From Niabella sp. (GTDB lineage: Bacteria; Bacteroidota; Bacteroidia; Chitinophagales; Chitinophagaceae), in NCBI RefSeq assembly GCF_030150205.1, contig NZ_JASLGT010000034.1, forward strand, positions 62,001 to 126,000: 64,000 nt of DNA. The letters are read 5' to 3'. Below are positions 34,377-42,053 of the stretch, piece by piece; the first letter of the stretch is position 1; each line of letters starts with the position of its first letter. The notes beneath the pieces are model-generated. The model did no database searches, was not told the origin of the DNA, and was given only the letters and a program-made list of their open reading frames with translations. The position numbers were made by a program, and so were the translations under genes.

Positions 34377-34580
34377 GTAAATCAGCGGGAAAAAGATTCC
34401 CGCAGATCACACGGCTGCAGCGTGGAAAGAGGCGGCCATCAGCGAATATCAGCGGAAAAAAATCAGCGTAAATCAGCGGGAAAAAGATTCCCGCAGATCA
34501 CACGGCTGCAGCGCAGAAAGAAGAAACCATCGGCGAACATCGGCGAGAATATTTGCGTAAATCAGCGGGGAAAAACCGTC
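34377..34580. repeat. Tandem repeat, about 2.3 units of 90 bp
   Basis: GTAAATCAGCGGG begins units at 34377, 34468 and 34557 (periods 91 and 89). Each complete unit contains the perfect hairpin GCGGGAA-AAAGA-TTCCCGC followed by AGATCACACGGCTGCAGCG. The core resembles the arrays at 16.4 kb and 29.4 kb. Confidence 0.88.
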
Positions 34581-34585
34581 GCCGG

Positions 34586-36313
34586 TTAATTATTGTTTGC
34601 AACCGGCAGGGTTACAATAAATTCCGTTCCTGCGCCAAACTCACTATGTACTCCAATGGAGCCTCCCTGTGCTTCAATCAGTTCTTTGCTGATGGAAAGT
34701 CCCAGGCCGGTGCCTTCTTTTTTAGAGCCGGGGATCCTGAAATAGCGATCGAAGATTTTGTCGAGATAAAAAGGCGCGATACCCTGTCCATGATCTTTAA
34801 CAGAGAAAAGAACTTCTTCTTTGCTGGCCGCAACGGTTACCACAACCGGACTGTTTTCATGACTGTAACGGATGGCGTTGGAAATGAGGTTGCTGAAGAT
34901 CCAGGCGGTTTTATCAGCATCTACATTTAAAAAGGGCAGGTCGGCGGGTAGCTGAACCTGTATATGAATATTCCGGGAGGCCGCTGCCGTTTCGTTGATC
35001 TGCAGGGCTTTTTGAATCAGCTCCTCGGGCCGGCATAATATCGGTTGTAACTGCAATTTGCCGCTTTCCAGTTGCGTTACGTTCAGCAGCTCGCTGGTTA
35101 TTTTCAGCAGGCGGGCGGCATCCTCCTGTATGCTTTCCACCAGTTCTTTTTGCTCCGGATTTAAATTTCCGATGCGGTTGTTTTCGAGTAGCTGGGCGCT
35201 CATCTTTATCGAAGAAATGGGCGTTTTTAGCTCATGGGAGACGGTAGCAATAAAATTGGTTTTTGCATAATCCAGCTCTTTGAACGGTGTGATGTTTTTC
35301 AGGAAGATCACATCCCCCAGGTGCTGCGTCTCGGTTTCGCCGGTTGGTACAATACTGATCGGAATGATGGCCTTGTCGAAATAGCTTTCCTTGTTGTCTG
35401 CATATATTTTTAGCGGCTCGTGCGCGGTAACCGGTTCAAAAAAGTCCCGGATCAGCATCCGGATCAGATCATTACTTACAGCCAGATCCTGTACCGGTTT
35501 GCCCAATACTTCCGTTGGTTGGGTATTGGTAATGCGGGCGGCTTCTTCATTGATAAAAATGACCTTTTTGCTTTCGTCCAGGCCAATCACGGGCTCGTGT
35601 ATATTATTGATCAGGGTTTCGATCCGCTGCTTTTCGTTCATCAGGCGCGCCAGGTTACTGTTATTGTATTCTTCCAGTTTTTGCGCCATCGTATTGAATG
35701 CTTTCGCCATATCGCCGAATTCATCCGGTTTGTCATAATAGATCCGCTGGGAATAATTTTTGGAAGTAATGCTGCGGATACTGGATGTAAGGGTTTTAAT
35801 GGGATTGGAGATGGCACCGGGAAGGTTAAGCAGCAGGGTAAAGGCAATAATAAAACAAAGCGTGCCGCTTACGGCAATCCACACAATGGCCTTATCTGCC
35901 GTTTTCCCCGCAATGGCACTTTTTCGCTGAATGGCCTGCATGTTTAAGAGCATGATGTCTGCAAGGTCCTTACGGATCTGGCGGGTCAGGAAAGAATCTG
36001 CGGGCCCGTTTTTGATCCGTTCAAAATCGGCATTGACGCGGTCTGTTGCCTCCAGTTCATTGGGCTCCGTGATGTTTTCTTTCTGCCGTTTTAACTGAAC
36101 TTCAAATTTTTGCTGTATATGGGGCGACTGGATGCCTTCGTCCAGCGCCAGTAACATTTCCCTGGAATATGATACGGAATTGTAATTCGCCACCAGGATG
36201 TTCTTGGTGTCTGCCGAAAGCCGGTTGATATAAATGCCGGAAAGAATGGCCAGGAAGGCGACCAATGCAAAGAGCGCACCCAATGCCAGCACCAGTTTTG
36301 TTTGAATACGCAT
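34586..36313 (-). CDS. HAMP-PAS sensor histidine kinase of the Kdp locus
   Basis: This 575-residue kinase has two membrane helices (about 8-28 and 142-163) enclosing a 110-residue helical periplasmic sensor. Then follow HAMP (about 165-217), PAS (about 230-345), HisKA with His360 in VSHELKTPISS, and HATPase (LISNAIRYS, DHGQGIAP, EGTGLGLSI). It lies 35 bases after the KdpD N-terminal module and is last in the operon. In classical KdpD the sensor and kinase are one protein; here the kinase half appears to be supplied by this separate protein, which lacks the four-helix membrane block of KdpD. The likely partner is the NtrC-type regulator at 44247-45590. Confidence 0.9.
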   Translation of the reverse strand: MRIQTKLVLALGALFALVAFLAILSGIYINRLSADTKNILVANYNSVSYSREMLLALDEGIQSPHIQQKFEVQLKRQKENITEPNELEATDRVNADFERIKNGPADSFLTRQIRKDLADIMLLNMQAIQRKSAIAGKTADKAIVWIAVSGTLCFIIAFTLLLNLPGAISNPIKTLTSSIRSITSKNYSQRIYYDKPDEFGDMAKAFNTMAQKLEEYNNSNLARLMNEKQRIETLINNIHEPVIGLDESKKVIFINEEAARITNTQPTEVLGKPVQDLAVSNDLIRMLIRDFFEPVTAHEPLKIYADNKESYFDKAIIPISIVPTGETETQHLGDVIFLKNITPFKELDYAKTNFIATVSHELKTPISSIKMSAQLLENNRIGNLNPEQKELVESIQEDAARLLKITSELLNVTQLESGKLQLQPILCRPEELIQKALQINETAAASRNIHIQVQLPADLPFLNVDADKTAWIFSNLISNAIRYSHENSPVVVTVAASKEEVLFSVKDHGQGIAPFYLDKIFDRYFRIPGSKKEGTGLGLSISKELIEAQGGSIGVHSEFGAGTEFIVTLPVANNN

Positions 36314-36348
36314 TTCTTAATTTTTATACATCAACAAAAATAACAACC

Positions 36349-37458
36349 TTAACTCAGGATCACTAGGTCGATCTGGCTGTCGCTTAGTTTCTTTAAAAGA
36401 TTGCTGAAAATATTGGTGGCGGCAATGACCTGCATTAGACTCAAATGGGGCTTGCCGATACAAATAGTGGTGATTTTCCGCTCTTCGGCCTGTTCTACAA
36501 TTGCTGCAGCAATGCGGTCCGCTTTTATCTTAATGATCTCTGCGCCCAGTTCCGTAGCCAGCTGAAAATTATTGATGAGGTACCGTTGTTTATCCAGCCG
36601 GATCTTATCGGCGCTTTCCGCCGGTGTTTCCACATACAATACATACCATTTGCTGTGGTAGTAATTCGCCAGGCGGGCGGTTTTCCGGATAACGGTCTTG
36701 GATGTTTTTTCATTGCTGCTGATACAGGCCATAAAGCGTTCCTGTTGCAGCGGAAGCTTTACTACTTCGGCTTCTACTTTCCGTTCTACGGCAGAAGCAA
36801 CTTCTTTTAGCGCCAGTTCGCGCAGCTGCAGGATATGGTCGTGTTTGAAAAAATTATTGAGCGCTGATTGGATCTTGTCACTTTTATAGATCTTCCCTTC
36901 TTTCAGACGGGTGATCAGCTCATCGGATGGCAGGTCAATGTTCACTACCTCATCGGCTTCCTTGATGATGCTGTCCGGTATCCGTTCTGTTACATTCACG
37001 CCAGTGATCACCAGTATATCCTCGTGCAGGCTTTCAATGTGCTGAATATTCAGGGCTGAGATTACATTGATGCCCGCATCGAGGATATCCCGAACATCCT
37101 GCCAGCGTTTGTTATTGCGGCTTCCTTCTATATTGGTGTGGGCCAGTTCATCTACCAGCACCACTTCCGGCCGCAGGTTGATGATGGCGTCCGTATCCAT
37201 TTCTTCCAGTTCCTTGCCCTTGTAAAAGAGCCGCCGGCGCGGAATTTCGGGAAGGCCTTCCAGCAGGGCATGGGTTTCTTCGCGGCGGTGGGTTTCAATA
37301 TAACCGATGCGCACATCGATACCGTTGCGCAGCAGTACATGGGCTTCCTGTAACATCCGGTATGTTTTGCCCACGCCGGCACTCATGCCGATATAGATTT
37401 TAAACCGGCCCCGTTTATTTTTTTGAATGAGTTGTAAAAAATCAGCTGCTGCGTCCAT
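36349..37458 (-). CDS. kdpD: KdpD N-terminal sensor module (KdpD + USP domains, no kinase)
   Basis: This 369-residue protein corresponds to the cytoplasmic front of KdpD. The KdpD domain has Walker A GMSAGVGKT (24-32) and Walker B VVLVDE (99-104), with NIQHIESLHEDI and ITGVNVTERIPDSII. A universal-stress-protein-like domain (about 245-369) follows, ending ISNLL-like in NIFSNLLKKLSDSQIDLVILS. There are no membrane helices, HisKA or HATPase, and it ends naturally at 36349, so it is not a frameshifted KdpD. It probably relays K+ or nucleotide signals to the kinase encoded next to it. The gene lies 12 bases downstream of the porin gene. Confidence 0.93.
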   Translation of the reverse strand: MDAAADFLQLIQKNKRGRFKIYIGMSAGVGKTYRMLQEAHVLLRNGIDVRIGYIETHRREETHALLEGLPEIPRRRLFYKGKELEEMDTDAIINLRPEVVLVDELAHTNIEGSRNNKRWQDVRDILDAGINVISALNIQHIESLHEDILVITGVNVTERIPDSIIKEADEVVNIDLPSDELITRLKEGKIYKSDKIQSALNNFFKHDHILQLRELALKEVASAVERKVEAEVVKLPLQQERFMACISSNEKTSKTVIRKTARLANYYHSKWYVLYVETPAESADKIRLDKQRYLINNFQLATELGAEIIKIKADRIAAAIVEQAEERKITTICIGKPHLSLMQVIAATNIFSNLLKKLSDSQIDLVILS

Positions 37459-37470
37459 GGTGTGGTTTAT

Positions 37471-38571
37471 TTAAAAAGAAAACGCCAGTGCGCTTGTAAT
37501 TGCGAAGTTATTATTTGATGGAAGATCCCCGTTTAAAAAGATCGGATCACTGCTGTTAAAACCCCGGCCTTCGATCCGCCATACAAATTGTTCAGTGATC
37601 TTTCGGTCAATGTTGAGGGAATAGCCCCAGGTCTTAAATCCGTTTAGATTACCGGTGGTAATGATCACCCCGGCCGGGTCATTAAAATATTCGCCGCGTA
37701 AGCCGATGTTCCATTTTTCATTGAACCAGCTGGCGATCACCACCGGTGTATACCAGGTATTATAGCGATTGCGTTCGGTTGCCCACTGTTCCATGCCGAT
37801 ATCAAATCCCAGGGTTAATGAAACATGGGGCGAGAGGAGGAACTGCCCATACAGATCGTGGAAATACCGCATCTGCCGGATGCTGTCCGGTTTGTCATTG
37901 CCGATAAATGAGCTGCTGTTGAGCGTTACCTTATCCGAAGGCTTAAAGGTAAGCTGGTGACCAAATGCCGGGGTATTGTTCCCCTGTACCCGTTCAATGC
38001 GTTGCCAGCCATTCATGACCAAACCGCTCAGATACCACTTGCCATTGTCGGAGGTGTAGGAAAGACGGGCACCCGTTTCAAAATAAGGCGAATTGTCTGC
38101 GGCAATGCTACGGGTCAATGTCTGACGGTCTTTTCCAATAGCGCTTTCCCAGCCGATATGGGAAGGCAGGATACCTGCATCGATCCAGAGGTTGCGTTTT
38201 TTTGAGAGTCTGACACCGGCATTGGCCTCATAAATATTCTTTAACCCGTCTTTTTCAGCGGTCATATTATCGTTGCTGTAACTGCCGGCCATCAGCCCGA
38301 TATTTCCTCTTGAACGTTCCGTGGTATAGCTGGCTTTAATCAGGGCCAGATTGATGCTAAAAGTATTATGGCGGTTGTAGCTGTACAGAAAAGGCTGGCG
38401 GATATGATGACCGGGTTTGCCGAGATCATAACTGTAAAATGCTTCGCCATAACCGCTGACGGTTAGGGATGTTGCAGTAGTATCCGTTTGCGCCATTGCT
38501 TTTTGAAATGCGGTAAACGGAGCGGTAAGCGCCAGCCAGATGATACTATTGCGGATTGCTCTGCTGTTCAT
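37471..38571 (-). CDS. Outer-membrane porin of the bbp2 type in the kdp operon
   Basis: From the ATG at 38571 the protein has a signal (NSIIWLALTAPFTAFQKAMAQ) and a beta-barrel body of about 340 residues that ends in Phe (ITSALAFSF), the typical outer-membrane C-terminus. SLTVSGYGEAFYSYD, GIMAGSYSNDN-like and GILPSHIGWESAIGKD segments match putative beta-barrel porin-2 proteins. Position between kdpC and kdpD suggests that it lets K+ across the outer membrane when K+ is scarce; that role is inferred. The frame extends 38 codons further upstream through a palindromic repeat with nine G in a row; those codons look like repeat-derived sequence, so I exclude them. Confidence 0.85.
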   Translation of the reverse strand: MNSRAIRNSIIWLALTAPFTAFQKAMAQTDTTATSLTVSGYGEAFYSYDLGKPGHHIRQPFLYSYNRHNTFSINLALIKASYTTERSRGNIGLMAGSYSNDNMTAEKDGLKNIYEANAGVRLSKKRNLWIDAGILPSHIGWESAIGKDRQTLTRSIAADNSPYFETGARLSYTSDNGKWYLSGLVMNGWQRIERVQGNNTPAFGHQLTFKPSDKVTLNSSSFIGNDKPDSIRQMRYFHDLYGQFLLSPHVSLTLGFDIGMEQWATERNRYNTWYTPVVIASWFNEKWNIGLRGEYFNDPAGVIITTGNLNGFKTWGYSLNIDRKITEQFVWRIEGRGFNSSDPIFLNGDLPSNNNFAITSALAFSF

Positions 38572-38618
38572 ACGTGTTGTTTGCTTGTTGTTTTTGTTCC
38601 CGGTGACCTTGCGGGTCC

Positions 38619-38655
38619 CGGCGACTCCTCTTTTGCAAAGGGGGGGGGCGGGAGC
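38619..38655. repeat. TTTGCAAA-centred palindromic repeat with G9 tract
   Basis: CTCCTCTTTTGCAAAGGGGG is a palindrome around TGCA, of the widespread type that yields PPLxRG when translated. It contains a run of nine G (38640-38648). It lies between kdpC and the porin gene. Confidence 0.6.
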
Positions 38656-38684
38656 GCAGGTGCCGGTCATGGGGTTAATAGGCA

Positions 38685-39233
38685 TTAATGGTTCAATTTG
38701 TCAAGGCCGATATTCAACTTCAATACATTTATTTTCTGAGGTCCAAATAGTGGCCGGTCGGTGTGCTGGTTTACCAGGTCCTGTATAGTCTGCCGGGATA
38801 GCTTGCGGGCCGTTGCAATACGGGCCACCTGTGCATTTGCCGCCGCAACGGAAATGTCCGGATCCAGCCCGCTGCCGCTTGCGGTAACGATATCCGCAGG
38901 AATTACGGTCCCGGGATTTTTTTGCCGGAAGGCTTCAACCCGTTGCTGTACTTCTTTCAGATAATCCGGGTTATTGGGCCCTTTGTTGCTGCCACCGCTT
39001 CCTGCGGCATTATAAGCAACTGCGGAGGGGCGGGAGTTGAAGTAAATAGTACTGTCGAAACGCTGCCCGATATTGGCATAATAGCTTTTGCCGTTGCCAC
39101 CGGTGATCTTTTCTCCTTTTCCTTTTTCGGGGGTGAGCCCGGCAAAGCCGGAGAGCAGGAGCGTATAAACGCCTGCACAAAGGATTATCAGCACAAGGGT
39201 GAGGCGTATAGCGGGTATGATATGTTGTTTCAT
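38685..39233 (-). CDS. kdpC: Potassium-transporting ATPase subunit KdpC
   Basis: KdpC is the single-span periplasmic subunit of the KdpFABC K+ pump. This 182-residue protein has one N-terminal membrane helix (about 8-28), the conserved IGQRFDSTIYFNSRPSAVAYN segment and GLDPDISVAAANAQVARIA. It ends with VNQHTDRPLFGPQKINVLKLN. All family landmarks are present. It lies 79 bases after kdpB; the gap is filled with GTGAGATGTTTTTAG words. Confidence 0.95.
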   Translation of the reverse strand: MKQHIIPAIRLTLVLIILCAGVYTLLLSGFAGLTPEKGKGEKITGGNGKSYYANIGQRFDSTIYFNSRPSAVAYNAAGSGGSNKGPNNPDYLKEVQQRVEAFRQKNPGTVIPADIVTASGSGLDPDISVAAANAQVARIATARKLSRQTIQDLVNQHTDRPLFGPQKINVLKLNIGLDKLNH

Positions 39234-39312
39234 TGTTTTGTTTTTGTAGTTTGTGAGATGTTTTTAGTGAGATGTTTGGTGAAATGTTTTTAGTTAGATG
39301 TTTAGACCGGGT
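39234..39312. repeat. GTGAGATG-word tract between kdpB and kdpC
   Basis: Read on the plus strand, GTGAGATGTTTTTAGTGAGA and TTAGTTAGATGTTTAG words fill 39255-39305. The same family occurs at 41395-41500, 41936-42050 and 43743-43840. Confidence 0.7.
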
Positions 39313-41394
39313 TTAGAAAAGCAGACCGGTCAGCAGATCGATCACTTTGATACCGATAAAAGGCACAATGATGCCGCCGAGACCGTAAATGAACAGGTTC
39401 CTGCGTAGCAGTGCACTGGCGCCAATGGGTTTGTAAGCAACGCCTTTTAATGCCAATGGTATCAGTAAAGGGATGATGATGGCATTGAAGATTACTGCCG
39501 AAAGAATGGCGCTTTCCGGACTGTGCAGCCGCATAATATTCAGCCCCTGCAGGGAGGGAATGGCGGCGATGAATAAAGCGGGAATGATGGCAAAATATTT
39601 GGCCACATCATTGGCGATGCTGAACGTGGTGAGCGTGCCGCGGGTCATCAGCAATTGTTTCCCGATCTCTACTACTTCAATCAGTTTGGTAGGATCGTTG
39701 TCAAGATCCACCATATTACCAGCCTCTTTGGCCGCCTGTGTTCCGCTGTTCATCGCTACGCCAACATCGGCCTGAGCCAGGGCGGGGGCGTCATTGGTAC
39801 CGTCGCCCATCATCGCCACCAAACGGCCTTCTGCCTGCTCCTTGCGGATATAGTTCATTTTGTCTTCGGGTTTCGCTTCTGCAATAAAATCATCTACACC
39901 GGCTTTCTCTGCAATGAATTTTGCGGTAAGCGGATTGTCTCCGGTTACCATCACCGTTTTGATACCCATCCTGCGCAGCCGTTCAAAGCGTTCCTGTATA
40001 CCGGGTTTAATAATATCCTGTAATTCGATTACGCCCAGTACGGTATCGTTTTGGGCTACCACCAGGGGGGTGCCGCCATTACTGGCAATCTCTTTCGTTT
40101 TAGCCAGGGTTTCCGCAGGGATGGTATTGCCGGCTTTTTGAACCAACCGGGTAATAGCATCCATCGCACCCTTGCGGATATGGACCCCATTGAAGTTTAC
40201 ACCGGAGCACCGGGTTTCTGCGGTAAAGGGAATGGGCGTATAACTGCTGTGTTCAGATAGGAACTGCTGCTGTGCGTGGGGAATATAGCTTTTGTCTTTA
40301 AACAGGCTGGAAGCCAGTTCCACAATGGATTTTCCCTCCGGCGTTTCATCTGCTAAAGAGCCCAGTACGGCCGCTTCCATAAACGCCTGCCCGCCGGTGT
40401 TAAGCGCAGGCCAAAAATGGGTGGCCTTCCGGTTACCGATGGTGATGGTGCCGGTTTTGTCCAGTAGCAGCACGTCAATATCGCCGGCAGTTTCTACGGC
40501 TTTACCGCTTTTGGTGATGACGTTTGCCCGCAGTGCCCGGTCCATACCTGCAATACCGATCGCAGAAAGCAAGCCGCCGATCGTGGTTGGGATCAAACAA
40601 ACAAAAAGCGCAATCAGGGCGGCGATGGGAATGGGCGAATGGGCAAAATCGCCAAAGGGTTTTAGCGTGATACAAACGATAATAAACACCAGTGAAAAGC
40701 CTGCCAGCAGGATGGTAAGGGCAATTTCATTGGGCGTTTTCTGGCGGGAGGCGCCTTCTACCAGGGCAATCATTTTATCCAGGAAACTTTCGCCGGGCCT
40801 GGTGGTTACCTTCACTTTTATTTTATCCGACAACACCTTGGTACCGCCTGTAACGGAGCTTTTATCGCCTCCGGCTTCACGGATCACCGGTGCGCTTTCG
40901 CCGGTGATGGCACTTTCGTCGATGGTAGCGAGGCCTTCAATGATCTCTCCGTCGGTGGGAATAATATCGCCTTGCTCGCAAACAAAAATATCATTGAGCT
41001 GAAGGGTGGAAGAGGGAACGATGCGGATCTCATTCAGCGTCATTTCCCCAACCGGTTCTATTTTCTTTGCGGGGGTTTCTTCTCTTGTTTTCCGTAAGCT
41101 ATTGGCCTGGGCTTTACCACGTGCTTCGGCAATGGCTTCTGCAAAATTGGCGAAGAGCAGGGTAATAAAAAGAACGGAGGTGATGGTGATATTATAAGCG
41201 AGCGTCCCCTGTGCGCCGTTGCCTCCGGTAACAGCAATCTGGATGCACACGCCCAGCATCACCAGGGTGCCGATCCATACGAGGAACATGACCGGATTGC
41301 GAAACATTTTTGAGGGACTGAGTTTTATAAAAGAATCCTTCAGCGCTTCGAGAAACTGGTCTTTTTGAAACAGGGATGTATGTTGCATTTTCAT
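39313..41394 (-). CDS. kdpB: Potassium-transporting ATPase subunit KdpB
   Basis: KdpB is the P-type ATPase that powers KdpA. The 693-residue protein has the actuator motif TGES (164-167; its Ser is the residue whose phosphorylation inhibits the E. coli pump), the phosphorylated Asp312 in LLLDKTGT, the nucleotide domain (FTAETRCSGVNF, KGAMDAI), and the hinge MVTGDNPLTA and MMGDGTNDAPALAQADVGVAM. The membrane helices about 36-55, 70-85, 225-247 and 255-280 are followed by three C-terminal ones. No motif is missing. It is separated from kdpA by an antisense gene and repeats, yet both remain on the same strand. Confidence 0.97.
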   Translation of the reverse strand: MKMQHTSLFQKDQFLEALKDSFIKLSPSKMFRNPVMFLVWIGTLVMLGVCIQIAVTGGNGAQGTLAYNITITSVLFITLLFANFAEAIAEARGKAQANSLRKTREETPAKKIEPVGEMTLNEIRIVPSSTLQLNDIFVCEQGDIIPTDGEIIEGLATIDESAITGESAPVIREAGGDKSSVTGGTKVLSDKIKVKVTTRPGESFLDKMIALVEGASRQKTPNEIALTILLAGFSLVFIIVCITLKPFGDFAHSPIPIAALIALFVCLIPTTIGGLLSAIGIAGMDRALRANVITKSGKAVETAGDIDVLLLDKTGTITIGNRKATHFWPALNTGGQAFMEAAVLGSLADETPEGKSIVELASSLFKDKSYIPHAQQQFLSEHSSYTPIPFTAETRCSGVNFNGVHIRKGAMDAITRLVQKAGNTIPAETLAKTKEIASNGGTPLVVAQNDTVLGVIELQDIIKPGIQERFERLRRMGIKTVMVTGDNPLTAKFIAEKAGVDDFIAEAKPEDKMNYIRKEQAEGRLVAMMGDGTNDAPALAQADVGVAMNSGTQAAKEAGNMVDLDNDPTKLIEVVEIGKQLLMTRGTLTTFSIANDVAKYFAIIPALFIAAIPSLQGLNIMRLHSPESAILSAVIFNAIIIPLLIPLALKGVAYKPIGASALLRRNLFIYGLGGIIVPFIGIKVIDLLTGLLF

Positions 41395-41581
41395 TGTGAG
41401 ATGTTTGTGAGAAGTGGATAGTGAAATGTTTTTAGTGAGAAGTTATTTGTGAAATGTTATTAGTAAGAAGTTGTTGGTAATGTTGTTTATGAGCATTTTT
41501 TTGAGAGAATAGATCTTGGGGTAATGAAGATTATTTTGTTTTTATATTATAATTAATTATATTTGATGAAATATTTAACTT
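41395..41581. repeat. GTGAGAAGT-word tract upstream of kdpB
   Basis: 41395-41480 is made of GTGAGAAGTGGATAGTGAAATG-like words in shortened and altered forms. 41481-41581 is AT-rich and leads into the four-helix-bundle gene on the other strand. Confidence 0.7.
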
Positions 41582-41935
41582 ATGAAACCACACCAGAAAT
41601 TAAATGCCTGGACGGGCAGCTTTGCCCTTGTTAAAGAATTGTATGCTATAACAAAAGCACTTCCTCCCGAAGAAAAGTTTGGCCTTGTTTCCCAAATACG
41701 CAGAGCCGCCGTTTCTGTTCCTGTAAACATTGCCGAAGGCGCCGCCCGGAAGAGTCCCAAGCAATTTGGATGGTTCCTGTATGTTTCGCTGGGCTCGCTG
41801 ACAGAACTGGATACACTTATATTGCTTTGCGGTGCCCTGGATTTTATTCCCCGCCATGAGTGTAACCGGTTGATTGAAAAAATGGACGTCATTGGGAAGA
41901 TGATTTATGGGTTGATTAAAAGTTTGGAGAAGTGA
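41582..41935 (+). CDS. Four-helix-bundle protein (S23/IVS-type)
   Basis: This 117-residue protein belongs to the small four-helix-bundle family also found in intervening sequences of 23S rRNA genes. The recognisable core is LPPEEKFGLVSQIRRAAVSVPVNIAEGAARKSPKQF with the RRAAVSVPxNIAEG signature, followed by the helix LGSLTELDTLILLCGAL. It is on the plus strand between kdpA and kdpB, which run on the minus strand, so it lies antisense within the operon. Repeat words flank it on both sides. Function is unknown; RNA binding has been suggested for relatives, and related avd proteins serve in diversity-generating retroelements, but no such element is here. Confidence 0.92.
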   Translation: MKPHQKLNAWTGSFALVKELYAITKALPPEEKFGLVSQIRRAAVSVPVNIAEGAARKSPKQFGWFLYVSLGSLTELDTLILLCGALDFIPRHECNRLIEKMDVIGKMIYGLIKSLEK

Positions 41936-42050
41936 TGGGGAGTAAGAAGTTGTTAGTGAGAAGTGAAATGTTTTTAGTGAGAAGTCTTTAGTGAGAAGTG
42001 GGGTTTTTGGGCTGTTCTTTTCATCTCACTTTTCACTAACAACATTTTAC
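41936..42050. repeat. Word tract forming a long hairpin between convergent genes
   Basis: 41949-41970 and 42022-42043 are inverted with 20 of 22 bases matching (core GTTGTTAGTGA/TCACTAACAAC), enclosing about 51 bases of the same words. It lies between the four-helix-bundle stop and the kdpA stop, so it could end both transcripts. Confidence 0.75.
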
Positions 42051-42053
42051 TAT

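Noticed and set aside
41582..41935. Avd component of a diversity-generating retroelement
   Set aside because: The protein belongs to the same four-helix-bundle superfamily, but no reverse transcriptase, template repeat or variable repeat is nearby.
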